Below, one piece after another: positions 19,840-30,750 of a DNA stretch of 64,000 bases. The stretch is from assembly GCA_907165275.2 (NCBI GenBank), contig OU015666.1:6230001-6294000 (forward strand), read 5' to 3'. The translations under genes were made by a program, and so were the position numbers. Source of the DNA: Zygaena filipendulae (lineage: Eukaryota; Arthropoda; Insecta; Lepidoptera; Zygaenidae). Within the stretch, counting starts at the first letter, position 1. Each line of letters begins with the position of its first letter. Below the pieces are notes generated by a model. The model saw only the letters and a list, made by a program, of their open reading frames with translations. It did not search any database and was not told where the DNA came from.

Positions 19840-20660
19840 TATCTTATATGTATAAAACGCGATTACGAGAAATTCGAGACTCTATTTGTTATAGAAAAAT
19901 GGGTACTGTACGTACCTACTAATTCCTTAACAAAGCCAAAGATATAATAATTTAGTATAACAGTGTTTTTATTTTAGCGAATATTCCTGTTTTATTTCAT
20001 CTCCTAAGGTCTGCCTATATATATTATGTTATTTTCACGCGATGGGGTTATATAACAAGAAAAATTAGATAATAAAATTTAATGCCGAATTTGGTAAACC
20101 TAGTACAAAAAAATAAAGGCTTGTGATGGTTTGTGTTGGTTTGCTTTGCATAGGAGGTTATCTATTCACAGTGTAATCAGGTGCATTAAAATTATATGTG
20201 TTCTATTAAAAAACCGTTATATTATAATACCAGCTTGCAAAACACCTTTAACACACAAAAGTTCTTTTTCACTTGATTTACACAGATGATCGCAGCCCCG
20301 ATAACCGATAGCGAAACCTCTAGCTGCAGACCTGTGGCACTGACACACGACAGTCGTTTCTTTGCGATTGCATCGACATCACGGTAAAGATTTGTATCGT
20401 CCCATCACTAGCTCACGGACTGAGGGTCCAATTCTCCTCACACGAAACACTTGACGGGTTTTGCATCTGTAGATCTCCCCTCATAAGTCATATACAACGG
20501 AGGTATATGACGACGACCTACGACAACCAACTGCTAGTATCGATATACCTAAATGTGGGAAGAACTTTATCGATGCCGGACTAAGCTAGACAGTTTTTCG
20601 TGAGCAGAATTGACCCTCTGCAGAAACTCTGTCTTGTCTGTACATCAGAAATAAATTTTT
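19840..20660. other. stretch without recognised gene
   Basis: Mostly AT-rich; 20290-20520 is more GC-rich and holds a 'gtcatata...tatatgac' inverted pair near 20490. No supported exon or known repeat. Confidence 0.35.
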
Positions 20661-20670
20661 ATATGCAATA

Positions 20671-20850
20671 TCCTAACTAATATTATAAATGCGAAAGTGA
20701 GTTTGTTTGTTAACACTTTCACACCTCAACGGCTCAATGGATCATGATGAAATTTTGAATTCTTACACGTTGTCTGGGATACAGATAAGGACATAGGGCA
20801 CTTTTTATCCCATAATTCCTGCTGGAAATCTAAAATTAACGCGGGTTTTA
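20671..20850 (+). mobile_element. Lep1-like element, 3' truncated
   Basis: Intact 5' end (A then TCCTAACTAATATTATAAATG) through 'aaaattaacgcgggtttta', where it breaks before the hairpin and CTAG. Confidence 0.65.
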
Positions 20851-20854
20851 ATTA

Positions 20855-21640
20855 ATTAACGGGGTCAAAAGGTGCCATCAAATTCATTCCATTCATTTGT
20901 AAAAAAAATATTTGTTTCTAGGTTTTTATGTTGAATCTGTCTGTTAAATCAATGGATAAATTTGTTAATTTTGCACGCGCATTATTTAAAGACTATAGAA
21001 AATATATTAAGCAAGTGGCTTAAGTATCTCGACTTGACGTTAAAGCACTCGTTACAAAAGATAATTTTTATCTTGGCACAGTGAGAGTAACTACAAATAG
21101 GTAAGTACCATGTAGATATTATGCTACAGTTGACATCGAAAAGAAGTTTAATAATTTTGAAAAATTTTTAATCATATTATTTCAATAGTAGGTTATAAAG
21201 TAGGTATAACAAATACCAAAAGTGTTATTCTTATATTTTGAGGCTAACTATACCTTAGAAAACCGAATACCGAAATATCATTGATATGCGGTAGGTTATA
21301 ACACAGCCTAAAGTTTCTTAAATCCGATTCAAATTACCTAATATAGTTATAGCTATAATTTATTTTGGAGTCGGCTATTGACATCATACTCAACAATGGG
21401 CAGTTTAACTGGATCCTTGAAGTAACGGGAGTGACCCCCCGCTACTTCTTAACCGTTTTATGCCTTATCCATCTTTAAAACTCATGCCCGACCTTTAATA
21501 GATACATATTCGATACTCTTTAAGGCCCATAAAGAAGTCAAAATACATCACCCGTTATTGAAATAGTATCTTCTAATTTATTCAATTTAAAAAGAAATCG
21601 AAAATCTATCTATCTTCAATGTATACTAAACTATTCTATA
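20855..21640. other. stretch without recognised gene
   Basis: AT-rich; nothing recognised. Confidence 0.4.
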
Positions 21641-21649
21641 CTATAATAA

Positions 21650-21938
21650 AAGAGTAGAATTCGCGATTCTGTACATTGAATATTTTTAACAACATCTGAC
21701 AGGGGACGATAAACGAAGAGTAACCAAACACAAAAAAAGGGTTTTACAAATCTTTTCTATCTGTCTGTTCCCGATAATTTCAGAATCTACTGAACGAATT
21801 GTCATGCAGTCTTCACAGGTAGATTAAGCTTAGCCTGGAACTACATAGGTATAGGCTTTGTTTTATTGAAATCGGATGTCGGGAATAAAAAGTTGTATAT
21901 AAACCTTTCGCGTGGGTGAAACCGCGGGGCACAGCTAG
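21650..21938 (+). mobile_element. Lep1-like element, second subfamily
   Basis: Ends in the hairpin 'gggtgaaaccgcggggca' and CAGCTAG followed by T. The 5' part is 'ctatactataataaaagagt', with a 'ctatctgtctgttcc' segment typical of this subfamily. Confidence 0.65.
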
Positions 21939-21944
21939 TAGAAT

Positions 21945-22340
21945 AATATACAAAATAAGTTTCTTTTATAAATGAGATTGATAGATCGCAAATACCTACT
22001 AATTTTAGATGGTGAAAAGCGGTTTTAAAACTTTTTTACATAAAGTTGTAAAATACTACAGAATTATAAAAAAATATATTTAAATTTTACAAGTTATTTT
22101 TTACAGCAGGTGGCTCTAGTTTCACCACTGTGAGAGCCTTAAGGCAAACACATTTTGGAATAGAATAAATAACTTTATGACACAAAATACATAGCGTGTG
22201 AGAAACCGCACCACCATAACCCCCGTGGTGACCTCTAAGAGAGGCGGACGTAGATTATGCGTGTCGAGAACAGTATAACATGTTGCCCAGTTCTATTTAC
22301 TACCATGTTCGTCTACTAACAACACGGTTGAAAACATCTT
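21945..22340. other. stretch without recognised gene
   Basis: AT-rich, with a slightly GC-richer patch at 22200-22270. Nothing recognised. Confidence 0.35.
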
Positions 22341-22344
22341 CCAG

Positions 22345-22436
22345 GTCACGGAAGTGAAAAAAAAGACAGTAATTTGTGGATGCCGCGGTGTTTTAAATCT
22401 TCAAAACGACATCTCAATTGCTCAAAGGACTTACGA
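22345..22436 (+). CDS. candidate exon upstream of the small basic-protein gene
   Basis: An acceptor (catcttccag) is followed by 92 bp open in frame 0 (VTEVKKKTVICGCRGVLNLQ, then NDISIAQRTY plus GA) and a GTGAGT donor. It ends in phase 2, so it could splice to the second exon at 23384 in place of the first coding exon. No upstream exon was found. Length and splice sites are suggestive but could be chance. Confidence 0.3.
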
Positions 22437-22988
22437 GTGAGTATAACTAACTATTGATGCGATCATTATACTCTCTAAACAGCTATATTTGTATAGGTTT
22501 TCTATACATGTACTCAAATTAAAATTGAAAATATTCAGTTTACCCATTAAATACCCATTAAACCGACTCAACAAATTTAATGTAGAAAACTTCATATAAA
22601 CGGATACTTACCTTAAGGGCCTATAGGAGGCTAGAACTGCCCCACCTCTCACTTTTGAACCTGTATATCAATAAAAGTATTCAATCAATAATATTGAAAA
22701 AAATATATAGTAAAGTTAAGGATATACACTAAGTCCTATGTGATGTTAAAACACGATTACTAAAAAATTTCTCGATAGAAAAAAATCACAAACTTCCCTC
22801 TGATTTATACAAATAAACCGCAGAAGTCAATGAAACATTTATCCATACTAATTAAACTTTGTATAGAAACTCAACATATACAATACGTGTACTATGTGAT
22901 CTCAATTGAAAATTATGTTTTTTTGTTTTTTGTTAGAAATTAAATTCTGATATACATATTGCGAGTTCACCGCGTTCACCGCTTGAAT

Positions 22989-22993
22989 TCAGT
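22989..22993 (+). promoter_or_regulatory. possible initiator, TCAGT
   Basis: TCAGT, the arthropod initiator consensus, lies in the only GC-rich patch of the area (22970-23045), 91 bp upstream of the start codon at 23080. Confidence 0.4.
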
Positions 22994-23079
22994 CGCGCTC
23001 CGGCATTCGAAAGGGGAACCCGCGTCGCTTGTCGTCTCTTACACCGACTTATCACCTAAGAAATTAAAAGTGCAGTGAA

Positions 23080-25374
23080 ATGGGAAATAATCGGAACAAG
23101 AAAAAAAAAAGACGGAATTGGAGAATAGAAACCGCTAAAAACATGAATAAAATATTAAAGTAAGTACCTATCTACGTATATATATAATATAAGTTATAAA
23201 ATGTTTGTTTGCACCTACCTACTTTGTGTCTGATTATGGTTTGTTGACATGAAACATGATTAAAAAAATGAAATAGGTAATGTACCTATTTATAGTAGTG
23301 TGATGAGCAAATAAGTAAAGTAGGTAGAACTGTTACGTAATCGTATTGTTCCCACCTAACTACAATACATTGTTCATTTTCAGAAATAGACAAATATTGC
23401 TCGAAACTGACTGTAATAAAGAAAACGTACCTGAAGTGGACCTGTGCCCGTGAGTATCATCTAGCTAAGCAAATAAATACACAAATGTTTTCAGAAATAG
23501 AGTAACCACAGGTTCTTAGGTACTTACCTAGTTCACTTCCATGTCCATGACTGATTTTCACAATCCAAAAAGTTGCGGGTTCGAATCTCTGCCTGGTCGC
23601 AAGTTTTTTGCTTTTTTTTTATTTTAGTATAATTTGTTTAGTTACTATTTTTTTCTTTTATTTTTTAAAAGTTATTTTATTATTACTTTATTGTTATTTG
23701 TAGGTATACCTAAATATAAACTTTTTTTATCTTTTTAGGAAAAAAAGGAAACTCGCTGCAGAAGAACAAGATGAGAACGTCCCAAATCTAGGAAAAAATA
23801 AAAAATTCGATCCTTCAACAAGTTCAAAGTGAGTTTCACCTAGGTACCTATGTACAGGGAGTACATTACACTACATATTATGATGGCTTCATTCAGATCG
23901 CCGCGCGCGCCGGCCGGCCGGTTGTGTGATCGTGTATTTACACTTTGCACATTGCATTGCACCACAGCACCATGCGAAAAAAATATAGTCTAGGAGCTTG
24001 TGGTGTAGTATGGGTGCAATAGATAAACTAACTAAACTTATTTAGTTAACCTAACTGTAACCTAGTTAGCTAACCTGTTTCCTTGTTTTCATCTGTTTCT
24101 TGTTTTCTCCATTTTGTCACTTTGTTACCGGTAATCGAATTTGATCAAGGTATAGATACATAATATGGAAACAGTATTAATCTAAGCGTTCTACTTATGC
24201 CGAGCAGTAGGGTTTCTCCCTGATGTGGAACTCAGATCCTGATGATCTTGATATGGGACCAATGGGAAACTATAAGCTTTCAAATAAAAAAAGAATCATC
24301 AAAATCGGTGTAGTTTATCAATCGATTTTACATGTACATACACTTATAAAATAAATAAATGAATATACAAACATACAAATTGTGAACCTCCTCCTTTTTT
24401 GAAGTCGGTTAATAATAAAACTTGCTTCTAATGTAAAAACTGTACTTTTCTGAAAACTGCATCAAAATCAGTTCAGGCAGATTCATGATAATCGCGGACA
24501 AACATACATACATACGGTTCAAACTCATAACCTTTTACAAAACCTGCTCTTAAGTGTAATAAATACTTTTCCGAAAACCGCATCAAAATCGGTTCAGTCA
24601 AAAGCAAGATTATCATGGAAAAACATAAATACAGTCATACAAGTCAAACAGAGAACCTCCTTTTTTGAAGTCGGTTAAATAAAGAACAACTGGTTACCTT
24701 ATTGTTTAAAAGCAATCTTCCGGGCTAGGTATTTTACATTTTTTATTTATTTAAAAATACAGTCATTTTACTGTTACTTACTGTGATTGTTACAATAAAC
24801 AAATTGTATGAATAAATTTTTCTAGTAAATTTACATAGTTTTATTTAATATTGTGATGATATTGTGTGATAAAATTTGTGCCTGGACTCCGGGTCTATAA
24901 TGGTAGAGCTTGTCTAATCTGAAATGACGTGCGCAACACAACCTCCCGCTATCGCTTGAACCGCAGTTTATTGTAGTACGAGGAAAATCTGTTAGATGTC
25001 GTTCTAAGCATTATAATTAGTAATAGTAATACTTTTTAAAAGATGGCGCTTTTATAACTCAAATGTCGTAATTACACAGAGGTGAGTCAGGTAGGGTGGG
25101 ACGAAAGAAAGCTCGCGCGCCCAAGGTTATTGGCGTGGGGGAGCCCCTTAAATTGATTTTCAAAATGGAAAATAGTACGTAATTCAAAAATACCCATTAA
25201 ACCGACTAAACAAATTGAATTATGAAAACTGAAAACGGAAACATTATTAAAAAAATATCCTTAATAAAATTGTTTTTTTTTTTAAGCTCGTACCTCTAAT
25301 TGACTTTCTCTAGGTCGAAAAAAAAATGTCGCAAGGGTAAAGGGAATAATAATACGAGCATAATCCTTGAATAG
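23080..25374 (+). CDS. four-exon gene for a 98-residue lysine-rich nuclear-type protein
   Basis: The exons are 23080-23159, 23384-23449, 23739-23828 and 25314-25374. Donors are GTAAGT, GTGAGT and GTGAGT; acceptors are ttttcag, ctttttag and ttctctag. All three joints fall in phase 2, and the spliced 297 bases run from ATG to TAG without a stop. The protein starts MGNNRNKKKKRRNWRIETAK. Residues 39-41 are KEN within NKENVP; residues 49-54 are PKKRKL, an SV40-type nuclear localisation signal; 61-64 repeat ENVP; the tail is KSKKKCRKGKGNNNTSIILE. No folded domain is evident. It is probably a small basic nuclear protein. KEN is an APC/C degradation signal in some proteins, but that role here is inference. 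A TCAGT initiator lies at 22989. The last intron holds several repeats. I do not recognise an orthologue. Confidence 0.65.
23560..23612 (+). repeat. tRNA-like SINE scrap
   Basis: 'agttgcgggttcgaatctct' contains a Pol III B-box-like GGTTCGAATC and is followed by T-runs. It lies inside the second intron of the small basic-protein gene. No A box or cloverleaf is seen. Confidence 0.3.
24180..24680 (+). repeat. two copies of the GAAGTCGGTTAA-ending repeat
   Basis: Two diverged 3' ends in tandem: one ends near 24412 ('gaacctcctccttttttgaa' 'gtcggtt') and one near 24676. Both contain 'aaaatcggt' and a run of 'acatac' before the terminus. They lie in the third intron of the small basic-protein gene. 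Confidence 0.55.
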
Positions 25375-25379
25375 GATAA

Positions 25380-25930
25380 CTTGCCTTTGACCAAGCCTTT
25401 GGCGGAGGTGTGATATCGATCTATTGTTCGATTTTAACGCCTAGTTTAGTATCCATGAAAGATCGACTCGAAGACAGCACAATATACAACACACACTTAA
25501 GACATTGATAATAATCGATACCATTCAACCATTCAGATTTTATCTGTGTATGGAGATTTGAATTTAAGATCAGAAATCTGAATATTATAGGACTGTCTCT
25601 CTTTAGATAAAGCGCAAAGTGTAGTAGGAAGTTGACACTGATTATAAGGACATTTTTTGCAATTATTATGGTGTCCAATATCCATGGTTCTTGGATTCCG
25701 AAGCGAATTCATAGCTACGATTTTTATTTTTATGTTTGTTAATATAATGTTTTTATTATTGCTATAATATTATCACCGACAGCGCCGTTGATCTATAACT
25801 AACCTGACTGATACGCCAGGTATCGCAGGTTCTATGTGATGTAGGTCATGTAGGGATATTACAACAATTAATTTTTACCCTGAGTTTGGGCATTTCGTAA
25901 AAATAACATAATACCGATTTAATCCAGATT
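25380..25930. other. stretch without recognised gene
   Basis: This is the 3' flank of the four-exon gene. No AATAAA lies directly after the stop. An 85-codon minus-strand open frame (25421-25678) shows no motif and is not called. Confidence 0.35.
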
Positions 25931-25939
25931 CAGACAAAT

Positions 25940-26430
25940 ACACGTAATACTATTATTGGTTTGTGCTACCACTTTTCGATTTGAATTCGGCACCAAGCCC
26001 GCTTACGTCTGCCCACTTGGGTTGTTCAGCTTACGACGAGCTCGTGGCGAGAGTTGACTTAGCCAATCTACCTACTCCATATCTGGCTTGTCACCGACTT
26101 CAAATCGAAAAGTATTACGTGTATTTTTGTCTGAATCTGGATTAAATCAGTATTATGTTATTTTAGCTTTTTAGTTTTGTGTTTTTGGAAGTCTGTTTTA
26201 ATTTTTTTGTTAAAATTTTGATTATTTCTCGCTTTTAAGTGAGTTACTTCGTTATAAATTTATCCTAAGATAAATTACTCTAACTAATTAGAGTAGCCTA
26301 ATGTCAACTGTTCATCACCTTTTACAAAATATTGCTTTTCCCGATGCAGGGACGTTAATCGTTGAGGAGTTCTCCTGGACATCACCACCAGTTTCACTTC
26401 GCCATTTATACATTGTGACGAGCATAAATT
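25940..26430 (+). repeat. dispersed repeat matching 720-1080
   Basis: Shares 'ttattggtttgtgctaccac', 'tttttagttttgtgtttttg' 'gaagtc', 'ttttacaaaatattgctttt' and 'gttctcctgg' with the block at 720-1080. It lacks the terminus. Confidence 0.6.
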
Positions 26431-26439
26431 GTTTGGGAA

Positions 26440-27520
26440 CGAGAGAGAGAAAAGAAAAAAATTAACTGCTTTTTTGCTGTGAGTATATCTAAAGATCTGT
26501 TTCTAGATTACATCACTACAATACAGATAATGGCGATAGTTGTACGACAGCATCGTAAGTGATTAGGAACCTACCTACATATTTCTGATACTGACTATAT
26601 TATACACTATCCTAAACGCACCATAACGCTCCACGATACGATTCGTAACAGACAATTGAAATTCAAATTCCAAACTATACCTACCAACTGCCTAAACAAG
26701 CACGAACCGAAACACATAACCCTTCGCAGTCGGGTAATAATAGGGTATGAGAGGAGCGAAACATTTCCATTAATAAATAAAAGAACTTAATTCGCTCGAA
26801 ATTCCAGTTGAGGTTAACTAGGTATAATAACTGCTTCTTGAACACAACGAAGCATAACTCATTCGATTTAAAATGTGAGTTTACCGATCCAGCCTGCGGG
26901 CTTATACCTTTTTACATACACGACAACGTCATAATATGGCAACCATTTAAGCGGACACTTTTAATTAAAAGAGTATCGAGTATACTTTGTTTATAACACT
27001 CTATTTTGGAAGTTCTTTTAATAATGGACGCTCTGTTTATTACTTCACCGCCAACCAGAGTGTTATGTTAGAGATAAATTAATCTCATTTTAATAAGACT
27101 AATTGCTGCATTAATTGAGTTTGAATAACTTTATAATAGGGATGTCATAACTCGTAAACTATGGAGAGGGTTACGCCAGTCCATTTCCTTGTTAACAGAC
27201 TTAACAAAGTAAAGAAGACAGTGGGGTTAAAACATTGTTTGATTGTTTTTAATGTAAATAATAGATTTACTGTTAATATCAGTTGGGTTTTATTTTTTAT
27301 ACAAAAAAAATCTCAAATTGAAATGGATCATAATAATATGATGACGGGAAGACCTGATTCACTATGACCACCAACACTCATTACGCGCGTGCTTGTAACA
27401 CGATCCCAAAGCACAGGAAATATAATATAAGTTGTAGCTTATTTACTGCACCCAAATGCCCTGGACAAAAAAAAACCGTGACATGTTGTCCATATAAATG
27501 CACATCAAGGAAACAATTTT
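26440..27520. other. stretch without recognised gene
   Basis: AT-rich; short open frames near 26808, 27161 and 27364-27590 have no motifs and no splice context. Nothing else recognised. Confidence 0.35.
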
Positions 27521-27532
27521 TGTGGCGCTTTA

Positions 27533-28058
27533 TCCGGAGACACGTTAGTGTCTCGCGCCAAGTAAACGTCCAACATATGGCGTGAGACAACGTGTCTCTA
27601 TTCTCAATTCATATGTCAACATAACCTCCTCACATATTTGGGTCTATTTTTTTTATTATTGCCAAGACACTGTCACTTCACACTATTTTCAATAAGTTTC
27701 TTTTTACGGATTTTACACATATTACAAAAAATTATTGGGTCTGAACAAATATTTAATATATTTCAAGAATGAAAATTTTTGCCTGCGCCGGTTCCGGAGA
27801 CACGTTAGTGTCTCGCGCCAAGTAAACGTCCAACATATGGCGTGAGACAACGTGTCTCTATTCTCAATTCATATGTCAACATAACCTCCTCACATATTTG
27901 GGTCTATTTTTTTTATTATTGCCAAGACACTGTCACTTCACACTATTTTCAATAAGTTTCTTTTTACGGATTTTACACATATTACAAAAAATTATTGGGT
28001 CTGAACAAATATTTAATATACATATTTCAAGAATGTAAATTTTTGCCTGCGCCTGTTT
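27533..28058. repeat. 260-bp tandem duplication
   Basis: Two nearly identical copies start at 'tccggagacacgttagtgtc' (27533 and 27793). The second differs mainly by a 4-bp insertion (catatttc for tttc) and single changes near the end. Each unit carries an imperfect inverted repeat: 'gagacacgtt...gcgcc' against 'ggcgtgagacaacgtgtctc'. Confidence 0.85.
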
Positions 28059-28265
28059 TCGATTCTACGAGAGATTTTACAAATTTAGGGCGAATTTTGT
28101 TATTTCGAAGTGGGTAGCACTTAATTAACTATACTCGCTTTAGTAAGTATAGGTACTAAAACTTTAGCACCCATAAGTACTTAGTTAGTATAGTATACTA
28201 AGAAAAAATTGTATAATGGAAAGAAAGATATAGGTGGCATTTCAGGCGAATTGAGCGGAAATTGA

Positions 28266-28328
28266 TAATAATAATAATGATAACGATTACGATAACGATA
28301 ATGATAACGATGACGATGACGATGACGA

Positions 28329-28378
<50 letters not shown>

Positions 28379-28541
28379 AACGATAACGATGACGATGACG
28401 ATGATGGTGACGGTGACGGTGACGGTGACGGTGACGGTGACGGTGACGGTGACGGTGACGGTGACGGTGACGGTGACGGTGACGGTGACGGTGACGGTGA
28501 CGGTGACGGTGACGGTGACGACGACGACGACGACGACGAAA
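28266..28541 (+). repeat. compound hexanucleotide microsatellite (GATAAC/GATGAC/GGTGAC)
   Basis: It begins ATA-rich, passes through GATAAC and GATGAC units, becomes a pure GGTGAC array of about 19-20 units (about 28405-28520), then GAC trinucleotides. Poly-Asp-Gly and poly-Thr-Val open frames across it are artefacts of a 6-bp period without stops. Confidence 0.9.
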
Positions 28542-29043
28542 CTGTTTTTTGTGGGATTGTACCTATACCCGCGTACCTAAGTTATAAGATCAAAGTGAAA
28601 ATCGGGTAAATGTGTCAAAACTCCATCCAAAATCCATTCAGTCGACGTGTAATTGAGTCATTCCACACTTTCACATTTCTATTTTAAGATTAGTATAGGA
28701 ATATTATCTAACTAATATCAATTTCTAATAAATGATTAACTTTTTAAAATAATAAAATTTTGATAGCTCTTTTTGATGTGGTTTTAAGATTAGATTTGAC
28801 ATCGGGGGGTCGCCTGCTGCTGTTTAAGTTTTAATTAAATACATTATATTAATAATAGTCGAAATTTCTTTCATAAATTTTGATTATAATGAGGGTAAAA
28901 TGCCTAATATTAATACTAATATTATATGTATAATAGGTACATACACAAAAGTTGGAGGCACTCTAGTTGCTAATATTTTATTGCTTTTCATTTAAAAAAA
29001 TAATTATGTATCTGATATTTTAGTATAGTTTATATAAATAAAC

Positions 29044-29218
29044 AAGCTGACCCGCGCGGTTTCACCCGCGGTAATTTCGGAGTTCCCGCGGGAATTCCAG
29101 GATAAAATATAGTTATAAACCTTCCTCATGAATCACTCTATCTATTGGTGAAAACCGCATCAAAATCCGTTGCGTAGTTTTAAAGATTTCGTTTGAGAAA
29201 GCGACTTTGTTTATCGTC
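29044..29218 (-). mobile_element. Lep1-like element, second subfamily
   Basis: Intact hairpin (gcggtttcacccgcgg) and 'gttcccgcgggaattccagg', then 'aatcactctatctattggtg'. The CTAG end is mutated (aagctgacccg). Confidence 0.6.
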
Positions 29219-29601
29219 CTCTATGGTTTTATACTATGTAGTGATGATACATATCTATGTATGAAAAAATGGGTGAATGTCGTAGAACAGTCGGATAGAA
29301 AGAAGTTTCTGCACGTCGTAGTTTCCGAGAAAGAATGAAACCCAATAATATTAATCGTTCCAATAACCATTAACCAAATAATCGTGCACCTATGACGCCG
29401 TGTCGGAAAATTTCTTTCACGCAACCTAGCCTAGCCCCCCATCCGTACCGTGCGATAAAGAATTTCGATATCTTATCTTAATATATATAAACCACGTGTC
29501 ACGTTGTTTGTCCGCGATGGACTCTGAAACTACTGAATCTGTATTGTATTGTACAAAATAAGCAAAAAAAAATTGAGATAACTCATTAAAAAAATTCCTT
29601 T

Positions 29602-29948
29602 TGTTTGAGATAAAACTGTTAAATGTAGCCTTCTGAAAGGTATTACAACTGACAACTTGAAAAGGGGTGTCATAAAGGAACAATAGATGGCATTTCCTAG
29701 TTTTATTATGTAACTGAAAGCCTGAAAGGTGATGTTATCAATATAGATGGCAATAGATGGCACTTCGTAGTTTTATTTCAAGCTATCGAAGTGCTACCAA
29801 TTATAGTATACTAGTCTAATTATTTTTATGTGATTGTGTAGGCTAAAATCCCGACCGTAACAATAAACATCTATTTGTTGGTGGTTCATACATAGTGTTT
29901 CATTGTTCGCCTCACCCTCGGGGACCCTGGCTGGCTTCGTGGTTAACA
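29602..29948 (+). repeat. 5' LTR of the BEL/Pao element
   Basis: 347 bp, TGTTTGAG to GGTTAACA. It contains AATAAA near 29862 and the inverted pair acttcg/cgaagt. Identical by eye to the 3' LTR except for one block, where this copy has about 10 bp and the 3' LTR has about 35 bp. Confidence 0.85.
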
Positions 29949-29950
29949 TT

Positions 29951-29967
29951 TGGTCCTTCGAGCCGGA
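29951..29967 (+). other. primer-binding site matching tRNA-Tyr
   Basis: TGGTCCTTCGAGCCGGA complements CCA plus the 3' end of animal tRNA-Tyr (ending TCCGGCTCGAAGGA) as I know it. It is two bases downstream of the 5' LTR. Confidence 0.65.
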
Positions 29968-30750
29968 TAGCAATGGTGATTAAGGGTAGTACTTGGTAAG
30001 GGAACTGTTGAACCCTCCCGCACAACAAGGGCAGTGGATCGCTGTTTGGTGCGTGACGCGGTAGACTGGGATCAGTCGGGAATCTGATCGGTCTACAAAG
30101 GCGGAGCCCGAGAAGCTAAGGAGCCCTATCAGGAAGGTGCGAGGAGTGGAAGAACAAGGTGGTAAGAAGTCAGCACAGGAGAGGGTTGAAGAAGACGGTC
30201 GTCGACGGGTATTACGGGACTGCATGTGTGAGTGAAGTGTCAATCAATTGTGAGTACTCTTATTGTTTATGTAGTGACTAGTGAGAGAAGGTGGTCAAGT
30301 GAGAAGAAAATTGGACTTTATTTCATAGAGAATAGTAACTTAGAAAATTTAATTATATTTACTTAGTGTTGTGTAGACTTAGAATAATTTTAAGAAATTG
30401 GTTAAGACTGGGAACCTGTGCCCGATTTTACTCCGATAGTTGTTTCAAAACACTTAGAAAATTTTTGAAACATTATTGAGGTAGGACTTAGGACTTAGGT
30501 GTGTTACTTTCTTTAACTGTAAATTAAAAAAAAAATTGAAGTGGTAGGTCTTTATGATTGGATTGTATTGAATTATTATTGAACTGTTTGTTGTGTTGTT
30601 GTATATGTTTCAATTGTATTTTACTTTAGAGTCCAGCAAACTAGCTGGAGGAGCTAGGTACTGATAGGAAGTTTAGGATTTATTATATTTGGCTTGTGTT
30701 GTTATATAATTTGTTAAGTTTTAGAGTAGCTTTCTATTAAATTAGTAACA

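Noticed and set aside
28262..28609. Asp/Gly-rich 115-codon open frame (and an overlapping Thr/Val frame)
   Set aside because: It is the translation of the GATGAC/GGTGAC microsatellite; a 6-bp period leaves several frames without stops.
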